Shown here: one piece after another, positions 17,803 to 26,434 of the stretch
How the letters are laid out: every line of letters starts with the position of its first letter
Position numbering within the stretch: position 1 is the first letter of the stretch
NCBI RefSeq assembly: GCF_004337505.1
Contig: NZ_SJZI01000042.1
Coordinates: forward strand, 800,968 to 864,967
From: Flaviaestuariibacter flavus
GTDB taxonomy: Bacteria > Bacteroidota > Bacteroidia > Chitinophagales > Chitinophagaceae
Reading direction: 5' to 3'
Length of the DNA stretch: 64,000 nucleotides
The notes under the pieces: generated by a model
Database searches by the model: none
Seen by the model: only the letters and a program-made list of their open reading frames with translations
Told to the model about the DNA's origin: nothing
Made by a program: the position numbers and the translations under genes

Positions 17803-18794
17803 TAACCCAAATCGATATCCGTATTATCCCCGATGTTCAGCGTCCGGGTTTCGCCGCGGATGCCGGTATCGGAGCCGATGATGGAGTAGTCGAGCACGAT
17901 GTCGAAGAGGTTGGAGTAGGACCCTATGATGGAATTCTTGATAATGGAGGAGTCGACCGTGGTTTGGTCGCCGATGGTGACATTGGGGCCGATGATGGAG
18001 TTGCGGATATCGCAGCCCTTGCCGATGCGTACGGGCTGGATAATGACCGTGTTCTCATAGGCCTGGCTCGACATCATGGAGCCGCCGAATTTTTTAAGCA
18101 GGGTGGCATTCGACTCCAGCAGGGTTTCGCGCTTTCCGGCGTCGAACCAGCTGTCTACCTTAAAGGCGCGGAAGGTGGCACCCTTGCGGATCATGCAGTC
18201 GATGGCATCGGTGATGCTGTATTCGCCGTGGGTACGGAGATCCTGGGCCATATTGGCGAGGATGCATTCGAACAGCATCCGGGTTTCCCGGATCTTGTAA
18301 ATGCCCACCAGGGCCATGTTCGACTTGGGGATCTGCGGCTTTTCCACCACGTGGGTCACCTCGCCCTCCGCGTTGATCTCGGCCACGCCGAAGGAGCGCG
18401 GGTCGTCTACCTTTTTCACGCCGAGCATGGAGGTTTCGCTCTTGAGCACCGTGTCGATGTCGTATTCGCAAAGCGTATCGCCCAGAACCACCAGCACTTC
18501 GTCGCCGCCTACGATCTCGGCGCACAGCTGCAACGCGTGGCCGATGCCCTGGCGGTCGCTCTGGTGCACAAAGTGCGATTTGATATTGAGGTAATTGTAG
18601 CGGACATAATCCTGGATCTTGTCGCCCAGGTAGCCCACCACAAAGATGAACTCGTTGATACCGGCATTACGCAACTGGTCAACGATGATGCTCAGAACCG
18701 TCTTCCCGGCAAGCGGAATGAGGGCCTTGGGCTGTGTATAAGTATGCGGTCGAAGCTTTGTGCCGGCTCCGGCCACGGGTATGATCGCTTTCAT
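17802..18794 (-). CDS. Sugar-1-phosphate nucleotidyltransferase
   Basis: 330 residues. The N-terminal Rossmann-like NTP-transferase domain carries the signature GAGTKLRPHTYTQPKALIP (residues 9-27), a VLGDTL metal/nucleotide motif and VEKP sugar-binding residues. The last ~90 residues have spaced Ile/Val hexads (IRNSIIGPNVTIGDQT and similar) typical of a left-handed beta helix. It probably makes an NDP-sugar (glucose-1-phosphate thymidylyl- or uridylyl-transferase class) for surface polysaccharide. The exact nucleotide and sugar cannot be told from sequence alone. No glycan cluster adjoins it. Confidence 0.88.
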   Translation of the reverse strand: MKAIIPVAGAGTKLRPHTYTQPKALIPLAGKTVLSIIVDQLRNAGINEFIFVVGYLGDKIQDYVRYNYLNIKSHFVHQSDRQGIGHALQLCAEIVGGDEVLVVLGDTLCEYDIDTVLKSETSMLGVKKVDDPRSFGVAEINAEGEVTHVVEKPQIPKSNMALVGIYKIRETRMLFECILANMAQDLRTHGEYSITDAIDCMIRKGATFRAFKVDSWFDAGKRETLLESNATLLKKFGGSMMSSQAYENTVIIQPVRIGKGCDIRNSIIGPNVTIGDQTTVDSSIIKNSIIGSYSNLFDIVLDYSIIGSDTGIRGETRTLNIGDNTDIDLG

Positions 18795-18938
18795 TCAGTA
18801 CTTTTTAGATGGTCCTTGCGCACCTTCCTTTCACTTCACCATCCGGATACTCAAAACGCCGGGGCGTTGGCTAAATTATGAATGGGCCGGCAAAATTAGT
18901 GCTTTTTAAAAAGCGCAGTTTCGTGCGGCAATGGCGCT

Positions 18939-18946
18939 TATTTTTG
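18939..18946 (+). promoter_or_regulatory. Bacteroidota -7 promoter box of glyA
   Basis: TATTTTTG fits TAnnTTTG and lies 44 bp before the glyA ATG. A partial TTTC is found 16 bp upstream in place of the -33 TTTG. Confidence 0.45.
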
Positions 18947-18990
18947 CCGGGCCGGGCGCGACTCCTGCCCGCTTACTTATAATACCGCTT

Positions 18991-20268
18991 ATGCAACAAG
19001 ATTCCGCCGTATTCGACATTATCGCCAAGGAACTCCAGCGCCAGCGCCAGGGCATCGAGCTGATCGCCTCCGAAAACTTCACCTCCCACGCGGTGATGCA
19101 GGCCATGGGCTCCGTGCTGACCAACAAGTACGCCGAGGGTTATCCCGGCCGCCGCTATTATGGTGGCTGCGAGTTTGTCGACGAAGTGGAGCAGCTGGCC
19201 ATCGACCGCATCAAGCAGGTGTTTGGCTGCAACTACGCCAACGTGCAGCCCCACAGCGGCGCGCAGGCTAATGCCGCCGTTATGCTGGCGGTGCTGAAGC
19301 CGGGCGACAAGATCCTCGGTCTCGACCTGAGCATGGGCGGTCACCTCACGCACGGCTCGCCGGTCAACTTCAGCGGAAAGCTGTACGAGCCGCATTTCTA
19401 CACCGTGGTGAAAGAAACCGGTCTTGTCAACTACGAGGAGCTCGAGCAAAAAGCGCGTACCGAGAAGCCGAAGATGATCATCTGCGGCGCGTCGGCCTAT
19501 AGCCGCGACTGGGATTATGCCCGCATCCGCGCCGTGGCCGACGAGATCGGCGCCTTTGTGATGGCCGATATCGCGCACCCCGCCGGCCTCATCGCCAAGG
19601 GGCTGCTGGCTTCGCCCTTCGAGCACTGCCACTTTGTTACTTCTACCACCCACAAGACCCTGCGCGGTCCGCGCGGCGGCGTAATCCTGATGGGTAAGGA
19701 TTTTGAAAACCCCTTCGGCCTGAAAGACCCGAAAGGCAATATCCGCATGATGAGCCACGTGCTCGACATGGCGGTGTTTCCCGGCTCGCAGGGTGGCCCG
19801 CTGGAGCATGTGATCGCCGGCAAGGCCGTTGCCTTCGGCGAGATACTCGACGGCTCCTTTACAGCCTATGCGCAGCAGGTGCAGCGCAATGCCCAGGCAA
19901 TGGCGGCCGCGCTCGTAGCCCGCGATTACCAGATCATCTCCGGCGGCACCGATAACCACCTGATGCTGATCGACCTGCGCAACAAGAACATCACGGGCAA
20001 GAAAGCCCAGGAAACCCTCGACCGCGCCCACATCACCCTGAACAAAAACGCCGTTCCCTACGACGACAAAAGCCCCTTCGTTACCTCCGGCATCCGCATC
20101 GGCGTACCCGCCATTACCACGCGCGGACTGAAGGAAGCGCATATGGAAACCGTGGTGGAGCTCATCGACCGCGTGCTGATGAATATCGACGAAGCGGCAA
20201 CGATCAGCAAGGTTGCCGGCGATGTGAAAGACCTGATGGGCGGCTTCGCGCTTTACCCGCAGATCTGA
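18991..20268 (+). CDS. glyA: Serine hydroxymethyltransferase
   Basis: 425-residue PLP enzyme interconverting serine and glycine with transfer of a one-carbon unit to tetrahydrofolate. Strong motifs: [33 protein letters not shown], and the Schiff-base lysine K222 in [14 protein letters not shown]. The start [15 protein letters not shown] is preferred over an in-frame start 60 bp upstream that would run over the -7 box. Length is normal. Monocistronic or co-transcribed with the downstream DUF4293 gene 56 bp away. Confidence 0.97.
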   Translation: MQQDSAVFDIIAKELQRQRQGIELIASENFTSHAVMQAMGSVLTNKYAEGYPGRRYYGGCEFVDEVEQLAIDRIKQVFGCNYANVQPHSGAQANAAVMLAVLKPGDKILGLDLSMGGHLTHGSPVNFSGKLYEPHFYTVVKETGLVNYEELEQKARTEKPKMIICGASAYSRDWDYARIRAVADEIGAFVMADIAHPAGLIAKGLLASPFEHCHFVTSTTHKTLRGPRGGVILMGKDFENPFGLKDPKGNIRMMSHVLDMAVFPGSQGGPLEHVIAGKAVAFGEILDGSFTAYAQQVQRNAQAMAAALVARDYQIISGGTDNHLMLIDLRNKNITGKKAQETLDRAHITLNKNAVPYDDKSPFVTSGIRIGVPAITTRGLKEAHMETVVELIDRVLMNIDEAATISKVAGDVKDLMGGFALYPQI

Positions 20269-20324
20269 TCCCGGAAGTTTTCATTAGCTAATTAGCACAT
20301 TATCCATCAGCACATTCCTGAACT

Positions 20325-20756
20325 ATGTTGCAACGAATTCAAAGCGTCTGGCTCCTGCTCGGAGCCGCCTTCGCCGCTACTACATTCCGCTTTCCGTTTT
20401 ACTCGGGAACCCTGAAGCCCGGCGCCACGACGTTTGCCGATCCTGCCCCAGGTCCCGAACTCAACGCCCTGGCAACGATCTGGCTGACGATCCTCACCGC
20501 GGTCATCTGCGGCCTTGCGTTGGTGACCATCTTCCTGTACGGCAACCGGAAGATGCAGCTGCGTTTTTCCATTATCGGGCTTTTTCTTTCGATCGGCCTG
20601 CTGGCGCTTTATTTCCTGCAGCTGGGCAACTTCGCCACGGGTGTCATGGCGCTTTCCTGCATCTTCTATTTCGCCATACCGGTATGCTGGTTCCTGGCGA
20701 TCCGTGGTATTATCCGGGATGATAAACTAATCCGGTCGATGGATCGTCTGCGTTAA
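20325..20756 (+). CDS. DUF4293 family membrane protein
   Basis: 143 residues beginning MLQRIQSVWLLLGAAFAATT, the characteristic opening of the Bacteroidota DUF4293 family. Four hydrophobic segments are visible (about 7-25, 50-70, 80-98 and 103-128). Role unknown. It often accompanies housekeeping genes; here it follows glyA and ends before a strong terminator. Confidence 0.85.
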   Translation: MLQRIQSVWLLLGAAFAATTFRFPFYSGTLKPGATTFADPAPGPELNALATIWLTILTAVICGLALVTIFLYGNRKMQLRFSIIGLFLSIGLLALYFLQLGNFATGVMALSCIFYFAIPVCWFLAIRGIIRDDKLIRSMDRLR

Positions 20757-20777
20757 ATCAGTGAAATCATGGAATTA

Positions 20778-20816
20778 TAAGGGCTCTTCGTTTAAGCGAT
20801 GAGCCCTTAATTTTTT
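20778..20816 (+). terminator. Rho-independent terminator after the DUF4293 gene
   Basis: Stem TAAGGGCTC / GAGCCCTTA with an inner TCG/CGA pairing and loop TTTAAG, then ATTTTTT. Confidence 0.8.
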
Positions 20817-20821
20817 CTTTG

Positions 20822-20854
20822 GCCTTCCGTGGTTTCTGCGTTTTCTGCGTGAGA
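20822..20854. repeat. Short iterated word repeat (TTTCTGCG)
   Basis: The spacer reads CCTTCCGTGGTTTCTGCG then TTTTCTGCGTGAG. Its reverse complement closely matches 23756-23787 (ACGCGGAAAACGCGGAAACC). It is one of several intergenic word repeats shared within this window. Confidence 0.5.
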
Positions 20855-20862
20855 TTTGCCGC

Positions 20863-21810
20863 ATGTTTCGCAACCGCATCACTGAACTTTTTGGTATCGA
20901 CTATCCTCTTGTCCAGGCCGGCATGATCTGGACCTCGGGCTGGAGGCTGGCGGCGGCTGTTTCCAATGCCGGCGGCCTCGGCGTCATCGGCGCCGGCAGC
21001 ATGTACCCCGATATTCTCCGGGAACATATCCGCAAGTGCCGCGCGGCCACCGGCAGGCCCTTTGCCGTAAACCTGCCGCTGCTTTATCCCGACCTCGACC
21101 AGCATATTGCCATCATCATCGAGGAAAAGGTACCGGTCGTTTTTACGTCGGCGGGCAACCCGAAAACCTGGACGGCCCATTTCAAGCAACAGGGCATCAA
21201 GGTGGTGCATGTGGTCAGCAGCAGCAAGTTCGCACTCAAATCGCAGGAGGCGGGTTGTGATGCCGTGGTGGCCGAAGGCTTTGAGGCCGGCGGTCATAAC
21301 GGTCGCGAGGAAACGACCACCATGGTGCTGATCCCCGCGGTAGCGGAGGCCGTGCGCATCCCCGTGATCGCGGCGGGTGGTATCGCTACCGGCCGGCAGA
21401 TGTTTGCGGCCATGGCCCTTGGTGCCGAGGGCGTACAGATGGGCTCCCGCTTCGTGGCTTCCGAGGAAGCGTCCGCGCACCCGGCTTTTAAAAAGGCCGT
21501 GATCGATGCAGCGGAAGGCGATACCCGCTTGTCTTTAAAGGCACTGACCCCGGTGCGCCTCCTGCGCAACCATTTTGCGGAAGCGGTGCGGGCGGCCGAA
21601 GACCGTGGTGCCAACAAAGATGAGCTGACCGCATTGCTGGGCCGGGCGCGGGCAAAGAAGGGAATGTTCGATGGCGACCTGGAAGAGGGAGAGCTGGAGA
21701 TCGGGCAGGTGAGCGCCCTCTTACATGAGGTGCAGCCCGCCGGGGCCATCGTGGAAAGGGTCTGGAAGGATTTTTTGGCGGCATTGGAAAATCCGCTGCA
21801 AAAAATATAA
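20863..21810 (+). CDS. NAD(P)H-dependent flavin oxidoreductase (nitronate monooxygenase / FabK-like)
   Basis: 315-residue FMN-binding TIM-barrel protein of the 2-nitropropane dioxygenase-like family. Features: N-terminal RITELFGIDYPLVQAGM, GGLGVIG, the flavin/substrate loop EGFEAGGHNG and the phosphate-binding IAAGGIATGRQM, with GAEGVQMGSRF. Family members include nitronate monooxygenases, which detoxify alkyl nitronates, and the enoyl-ACP reductase FabK; sequence inspection cannot decide between them, and the absence of neighbouring fatty-acid genes argues mildly for the former. Followed 38 bp later by a small secreted gene. Confidence 0.87.
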   Translation: MFRNRITELFGIDYPLVQAGMIWTSGWRLAAAVSNAGGLGVIGAGSMYPDILREHIRKCRAATGRPFAVNLPLLYPDLDQHIAIIIEEKVPVVFTSAGNPKTWTAHFKQQGIKVVHVVSSSKFALKSQEAGCDAVVAEGFEAGGHNGREETTTMVLIPAVAEAVRIPVIAAGGIATGRQMFAAMALGAEGVQMGSRFVASEEASAHPAFKKAVIDAAEGDTRLSLKALTPVRLLRNHFAEAVRAAEDRGANKDELTALLGRARAKKGMFDGDLEEGELEIGQVSALLHEVQPAGAIVERVWKDFLAALENPLQKI

Positions 21811-21848
21811 CTTTACGATAGTATTCGTTGACCAGTAAAAACAAGATT

Positions 21849-22259
21849 ATGAAACTTCGTCTTCTCATGATGGTTGGATTCATTGCCGGTGGCAGCTATG
21901 CAGCAAATGCTGCCAACACCACACCGGGTGCCGGTGACGAGAATGCCCGCAAGAGCGATGTCGCCGGCGGCGTATTTCATCATGAGTCGCACAAGCCCTT
22001 GTCGAACGTGACGGTCACCGCGTACAGCGCCAACAAAAAAGAAAAGGTAGTCACTACAACAGCTGCCGGCTCATTCTCTTTCGACGACCTGAAGCCCGGT
22101 ACCTACACTTTTGTATTTGAAAAAGCAGGTTACCGCAAGGTGGTGCGCGAAAAGACCATCCAGCGCGTCGATCAGGCCTCGGAGCTCAACGTACTGCTTG
22201 AAGAACATTCTACCTACGACTTTACTCCCGGCCCGGCGCACTTTTTCGAATTCCAGTGA
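21849..22259 (+). CDS. Secreted carboxypeptidase-regulatory-like (Ig-fold) protein
   Basis: 136 residues from MKLRLLMMVGFIAGGSYAAN, a signal peptide; a 7-codon longer start at 21828 is less likely. The mature domain (about 40-115) has the CarboxypepD_reg pattern: VAGGVFHHESHKPLSNVTVT, then AGSFSFDDLKPGTYTFVFEK and AGYRK. Such transthyretin-like domains are usually attached to TonB receptors or other envelope proteins; here it stands alone. Function unknown. It is followed by a strong hairpin. Confidence 0.8.
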   Translation: MKLRLLMMVGFIAGGSYAANAANTTPGAGDENARKSDVAGGVFHHESHKPLSNVTVTAYSANKKEKVVTTTAAGSFSFDDLKPGTYTFVFEKAGYRKVVREKTIQRVDQASELNVLLEEHSTYDFTPGPAHFFEFQ

Positions 22260-22307
22260 GATCGTTAGCCGTTAGCCGTGAGCCGTCAGCCCGCAATGCG
22301 CGGTAAA

Positions 22308-22338
22308 GAAGAAAGGATGCCATCGGCATCCTTTCTTC
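22308..22338. terminator. Bidirectional terminator
   Basis: Perfect 14-bp stem GAAGAAAGGATGCC / GGCATCCTTTCTTC, loop ATC, between convergent genes. It is flanked by iterated GTTAGCCGT words (22263-22290) and the inverse ACGGCTAACG (22358-22368). Confidence 0.8.
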
Positions 22339-22362
22339 GTAATCAGGCATCAGCGCTCACGG

Positions 22363-22917
22363 CTAACGACGTGCATCGACGCTACCGAACGCTACCCGGT
22401 GCCACACATCCCACCCCTGCCCGTTGTGCTTCAGGATGCTGATATCGGTCGCCGTCCAGCACTCGTGGAATGACTGCTGCCCGAAATGTGCCCAGGCTGC
22501 GGCGAAGGCCGCTTTGTGCAGGTCGCGGGTGGCGATGGTAATATGCGGGTGAAAAGGGCGGCTCTCGATCTTGATGCCATATTGATCGCGCGGGCGAAAC
22601 CAATTGTCGCAGGAGCTCTTCAGGGCTTTCAGCGCTTCATCTGCCACTACGTCGATAAACAGCGTGCGGGGCCGGAAAGCCGAAAAGCCCGACGTGCAAA
22701 TCTCCAGGGACGGCTGCGTGGCAGCAAAGCTGTTCATGTCGGTGCGCAGGTCTTCTTCGAGCGAAGGGTTCATCCAGAAGGGAGGAAGCAGGGTGATGTG
22801 CGCGGGCGATTTGAGCCCGACCTTGCAGCCGTGCTGTTCCCGCATCCATTGCTTCATCGGGAGGATGCGGGCATCGAGTTCGGGAGGCAGCACCAGCGCT
22901 GCGTAATATATATGCAT
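22363..22917 (-). CDS. 2H phosphoesterase (2'-5' RNA ligase-like)
   Basis: 184 residues with both family signatures: HITL (His40-x-Thr42) and HITIA (His125-x-Thr127), the two His of the 2H active site that cleaves or ligates 2',5' or cyclic phosphodiesters. Length is typical of the LigT/ThpR-like group. Cytosolic; no signal peptide. The physiological substrate is unknown. The stop overlaps the inverse word repeat near 22363. The next gene in this orientation starts 67 bp upstream of this one's start region, after a short spacer. Confidence 0.85.
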   Translation of the reverse strand: MHIYYAALVLPPELDARILPMKQWMREQHGCKVGLKSPAHITLLPPFWMNPSLEEDLRTDMNSFAATQPSLEICTSGFSAFRPRTLFIDVVADEALKALKSSCDNWFRPRDQYGIKIESRPFHPHITIATRDLHKAAFAAAWAHFGQQSFHECWTATDISILKHNGQGWDVWHRVAFGSVDARR

Positions 22918-22983
22918 AAAAAACGTCCCGCACCAAAGGTACGGGACGAGGCTTCCGCCGGAACCGGCTCCATATCGGGATGC

Positions 22984-23661
22984 TCAGATGCGATCGTCGC
23001 CATTCTGGATGTTCAGGCCTTCGTCGGCGCTCTTCCTCCAGTTGAAGCGCTTGTGCTTGTCGAGGAAGTAGCGGTACTTGTTGTAGATTTCATCGGACTG
23101 CTTCTTGCCGTTGAGGTACAGCCCGCCGTCGCGGTGCTCGATCCTGTAGTTGTCTTTATCGATCAGTCCGTCTTTGATCAGGGTCTGCTCAAAAGCCTCG
23201 TATTCCTTCATCTCCGCGCGGGCCTTGACGATCTCGACCTTTGCCTTGTCGATCTCAACGCGGGCGCGTTTCATTTCTTCCTGCATGCGGGGCAGCTCGC
23301 TCTCGCGCACCCGGGCCATTTCGGTGCGTGCGCGGGCCATCTCGCGGCGGGTGGCAGCGAGTTCTTTCCGCGTGATGTGTTCATTGGCCGCCAGTTCCCG
23401 CTCAGCCCGGGCCATCTCGCGCTCGGCGCGGTCAATTTCCGCCCGCGGGGCCTCGGGTGCTGCCGGTGGCGTCGGCAGCTCGATATGGTTGAGCGACTTT
23501 TCTGCCCGATCCAGCTCGGCTTCAACGTCGTCGAAGTTGCGGACTTTCTTCTCGGTGCGGGGCGCGGCGGGTGCTTTCGGGGCCTTAGGTGCTTTCGGGG
23601 CATCCTGTGCAAAACTTCCCGTTGCGATTAATACAGCTAAAGCGAAGGCAAGGGTCTTCAT
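22984..23661 (-). CDS. Secreted coiled-coil protein, Ala/Arg/Glu-rich
   Basis: 225 residues with signal peptide MKTLAFALAVLIATGSFAQ, then a Pro/Ala/Lys linker (APKAPKAPKAPAAP), then a long heptad-like helix (about 45-165) of repeated EMARAxxE and RxEMARxR units, ending in a compact C-terminal segment that includes YNKYRYFLDKHKRFNWRK. No enzyme motif. It could be a periplasmic structural or adaptor protein. The C-terminal region resembles the short domain found after M56-type proteins in relatives, but that is a weak impression. Function unknown. Confidence 0.7.
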   Translation of the reverse strand: MKTLAFALAVLIATGSFAQDAPKAPKAPKAPAAPRTEKKVRNFDDVEAELDRAEKSLNHIELPTPPAAPEAPRAEIDRAEREMARAERELAANEHITRKELAATRREMARARTEMARVRESELPRMQEEMKRARVEIDKAKVEIVKARAEMKEYEAFEQTLIKDGLIDKDNYRIEHRDGGLYLNGKKQSDEIYNKYRYFLDKHKRFNWRKSADEGLNIQNGDDRI

Positions 23662-23815
23662 AATAATGGTTTTGTTGACGAAATGTTTCGTACAATATTA
23701 CGACTGTTTTCGTAATAAGAAAACGCGGAATCCGGATTTGGAATTTTTTAACAGGCACGCGGAAAACGCGGAAACCACGGAAACAGGGAGGAACGCGCGA
23801 AGCGCATTCCTCCCT

Positions 23816-23950
23816 GTCATTGCGAGCGGAGCGAAGCAAACTCCCCGACCTTAAGACTGACCAAAGCTACCAAGAGCTTCAGTCGCAGAGTTTCCTGGCT
23901 CCGGACATCCTGCGTAATTGAGGAGTTTGCTTCGCTCCACTCGCAATGAC
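23816..23950. repeat. 135-bp element with 29-bp terminal inverted repeats, copy 1
   Basis: It begins GTCATTGCGAGCGGAGCGAA and ends with the reverse complement of GTCATTGCGAGTGGAGCGAA; the terminal repeats run about 29 bp with one mismatch. The interior is not palindromic, but matches the interior of copy 2 (27495-27628) in reverse orientation, including TTACGCAGG and the GGGGAGTTTGC edge. No coding capacity. It looks like a small REPIN/MITE-like dispersed element. Confidence 0.75.
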
Positions 23951-23952
23951 GC

Positions 23953-23980
23953 CGAAGGCGTCGCGCAAGCGACGCCTTCG
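23953..23980. terminator. GNRA-capped hairpin downstream of the ABC permease
   Basis: 12-bp perfect stem CGAAGGCGTCGC / GCGACGCCTTCG with GCAA tetraloop. No T-run follows on either strand, so it may be an RNA 3'-end stabiliser more than a terminator. Confidence 0.5.
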
Positions 23981-24022
23981 TATAGAGGTAACATCTAACA
24001 TCTAACATCAGACACCTGACAT

Positions 24023-25339
24023 TTACTTCCGGATCCACTTCACCATCTCCTTCCAGGTCGGCTTTTTGCCGTACAGCAGGATGCCGGTGCGGTAGATTCT
24101 TCCGGCAAACCAGGTAGTAAGGAGGAAGCCACCGATAAGGAGGAGCATCGAAAGTCCCAGCTGCCAGTAGGGAACCGTGGAGCCGACGCCGAAGGGAATG
24201 CGCGACATCATTACGATGGGCGAAGTGAAGGGAATGAGGCTTGCCCAGGTAGCCAGCGGACTGCTGGGGTCGTTTATTGAGTTGACCATGATAATGATAC
24301 CAACGATGATCGGCATCGTGATGGGAATGGTCAGGCTTTGCACGTCCTGCGGGTCTTCGTTGACGGCGCTGCCGACGGCCGCGAAGAGCGCCGCGTAAAA
24401 CAGGTAGCCGCCGAGGAAGTAGAAAAGGAAACAACTGATGACCACCCCCCAGTTAATGGTTGCCATATGGGCCGTAATGGCGCGCATCGCTTCCATCGCC
24501 TCGCGGTTCTGGCCGCTCATCGGCATCCCACCTCCCTGCTGCATGCCTTCCGCAACTTCGGGCGACACCATCCCGGTCATGACGGTACCGATAACCGTCA
24601 GCAGCACGATCCACATCAGGAACTGCGTAAGGCCCACCGCGCCGATGCCCACGATCTTACCAAGCATCAGCTCGAAGGGGCGCACCGAGGAAACGATGAC
24701 TTCGGCAATGCGGTTCGTTTTTTCTTCCATCACGCCGCGCATCACCATCATGCCATATACAAACAGCATGATATAAATGAGAAAGGCGGTTATGTAGCCG
24801 ATGCCGCTCTGCACGTTGAAAGAGCCCTGGTTGGCCTGGCCGATGTCTTCGCGCTTCACCTGGTCGACCGTTACTTTTTCAGCTACCTTCTTGATGGAGT
24901 CGATGCGGGCCGGGTCTACCTTCAGCTGCTCGGAGATCATATTGTTCTCCATGGTGCGGGTGATGTCGTTTTCGATACGGTCGTTGGCAAAGCGGCTCAG
25001 GCTGTTTTCCGAAATCACCTTGAAGTGATCGGTGTTGTTGATACCCACGCGCGGAGCCAGCAGCAGTGCCGTGTAGCCTTTCTTTACATAGTTGCCGGTA
25101 TCGGCGCCGGGCTCGAAGCCGTAGGTAACCATCTTGCCGGACTCGAGTCCTTTCTTCAGTACGGAGTTCGGGTCGACGACGGCCACTTTTTCATTGCGCA
25201 CGTTCTTCATGGTGAAGAAGGTCGTGGTGCCGATCAGCAGCACGAAAACGAGGGGCGTGAGCAGTGTAGAGAGAATAAACGATTTCTTGCGTACCCGGGT
25301 AAGGTATTCGCGCTTTATGATGATGGCGATCTTGTTCAT
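24023..25339 (-). CDS. ABC-2 type transporter permease (NatB-like)
   Basis: 438-residue inner-membrane permease. One N-terminal helix (IIIKREYLTRVRKKSFILST then a hydrophobic stretch, about 20-42) is followed by a ~130-residue extracytoplasmic domain and five or so C-terminal helices (about 180-425). Architecture matches the NatB/YhaP group of ABC-2 exporters. The ATPase gene ends 9 bp upstream of this start, forming a two-gene operon ATPase-permease. Such pairs export sodium or small toxic compounds in characterised cases; the substrate here is unknown. Confidence 0.9.
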   Translation of the reverse strand: MNKIAIIIKREYLTRVRKKSFILSTLLTPLVFVLLIGTTTFFTMKNVRNEKVAVVDPNSVLKKGLESGKMVTYGFEPGADTGNYVKKGYTALLLAPRVGINNTDHFKVISENSLSRFANDRIENDITRTMENNMISEQLKVDPARIDSIKKVAEKVTVDQVKREDIGQANQGSFNVQSGIGYITAFLIYIMLFVYGMMVMRGVMEEKTNRIAEVIVSSVRPFELMLGKIVGIGAVGLTQFLMWIVLLTVIGTVMTGMVSPEVAEGMQQGGGMPMSGQNREAMEAMRAITAHMATINWGVVISCFLFYFLGGYLFYAALFAAVGSAVNEDPQDVQSLTIPITMPIIVGIIIMVNSINDPSSPLATWASLIPFTSPIVMMSRIPFGVGSTVPYWQLGLSMLLLIGGFLLTTWFAGRIYRTGILLYGKKPTWKEMVKWIRK

Positions 25340-25348
25340 GGTTTTGGT

Positions 25349-26284
25349 TTATGCGTTGAAGGCCTGGAACTGACGGGCGGCAGGCGTGCCTTCCACCAGG
25401 CGGATAAAGATGTCGTTGAGCGAAGGCAGCAGCTCGTTGAAGGAGCGTATCGTGCAGCCCTGCTGCATGAAGAACTGCAGCACGGTGTTGGGTGATGCGT
25501 CTTCATCCATCCGCACGGTGAGGATCGGCTCGCGCGGCACGGCGCCTACAACGGCGAAGCCGGGTCCTTCGAGGATAGAAGGCAGGCTTTCAAAGCCGAT
25601 CTGGAAGAGATTTTCTTTGAAGTGTTGCTTTACCTCCCTGATACTGCCGTCAAGGATCTTGCGGCCCTGGTTGACCAGGATGATGTTGTTACAGATTTCT
25701 TCCACCTGCTCCATACGGTGGGTGCTGAAGATCACCGTGGCGCCGTCCTGTGCCAGGCGGAAGATCTCTTCCTTGATCACGTTGCTGTTTACGGGGTCGA
25801 GGCCGCTGAAGGGTTCGTCGAGGATGATGAGGCGCGGCTTGTGGGCGATGGTGGTGACGAACTGCAGCTTCTGCGACATGCCTTTCGACAGGTCTTCCAC
25901 TTTTTTATTCCACCAGCTTTGCATCTCCAGGCGCTCAAACCACTCGCGGGTGTGCTTGTAAGCCGCGTCGGAGCTGAGGCCGCGGAGGCGCGCCAGGTAG
26001 ATCGCCTGCTCGCCTACTTTCATCTTTTTATAAAGTCCGCGCTCCTCGGGCATATAGCCGATGCGGGCGATGTCGCGGATGGGATCGAAGGGCTTGCCTT
26101 CGAAGATCACCTCGCCGTGGTCGGGAAGGATGATGCCGGTGATCATGCGGATGAGGGTGGTCTTACCGGCACCGTTGGGGCCAAGCAGTCCGAAGATGCT
26201 GCCCGCTTCCACGGAGAAGGAGATGTCGTCGACCGCCTTCTGGGTGGCATAGTGCTTTACGAGGTGACGCAATTCGAGGATCAT
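25349..26284 (-). CDS. ABC transporter ATP-binding protein
   Basis: 311 residues starting MILELRHLVKHYATQKAVDD; an in-frame start 141 bp further upstream extends into non-conserved sequence and is rejected. Walker A GPNGAGKTT (35-43), signature LSKGMSQKLQ, Walker B LIILDEPFSGLDP and the switch His in FSTHRMEQ are all present. A ~90-residue C-terminal extension is common in NatA-like ATPases. It energises the permease encoded 9 bp downstream. Confidence 0.94.
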   Translation of the reverse strand: MILELRHLVKHYATQKAVDDISFSVEAGSIFGLLGPNGAGKTTLIRMITGIILPDHGEVIFEGKPFDPIRDIARIGYMPEERGLYKKMKVGEQAIYLARLRGLSSDAAYKHTREWFERLEMQSWWNKKVEDLSKGMSQKLQFVTTIAHKPRLIILDEPFSGLDPVNSNVIKEEIFRLAQDGATVIFSTHRMEQVEEICNNIILVNQGRKILDGSIREVKQHFKENLFQIGFESLPSILEGPGFAVVGAVPREPILTVRMDEDASPNTVLQFFMQQGCTIRSFNELLPSLNDIFIRLVEGTPAARQFQAFNA

Positions 26285-26434
26285 AGCAGGTTGAAGTTTT
26301 AGAGGATGTGAAACTACCCTTAAGTTAAGGCCTCGTGTAAAAATTTTGACAAAAGCCGGGTTCGGGAGGACGAAATGGGCCCGCCCGCTTGGGCATCCCG
26401 CCGGAATGGAAGAACTTCGCGCCAAACTTTCTTC

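Larger units (their letters stand above)
23662..24022. other. 361-bp gene-free spacer with repeats
   Basis: It contains an iterated ACGCGGAAA word repeat (23756-23787), a 135-bp element with terminal inverted repeats (23816-23950, listed separately), a GNRA-capped hairpin (23953-23980) and a run of TAACATC words (23989-24008). No coding signal is seen. Confidence 0.75.
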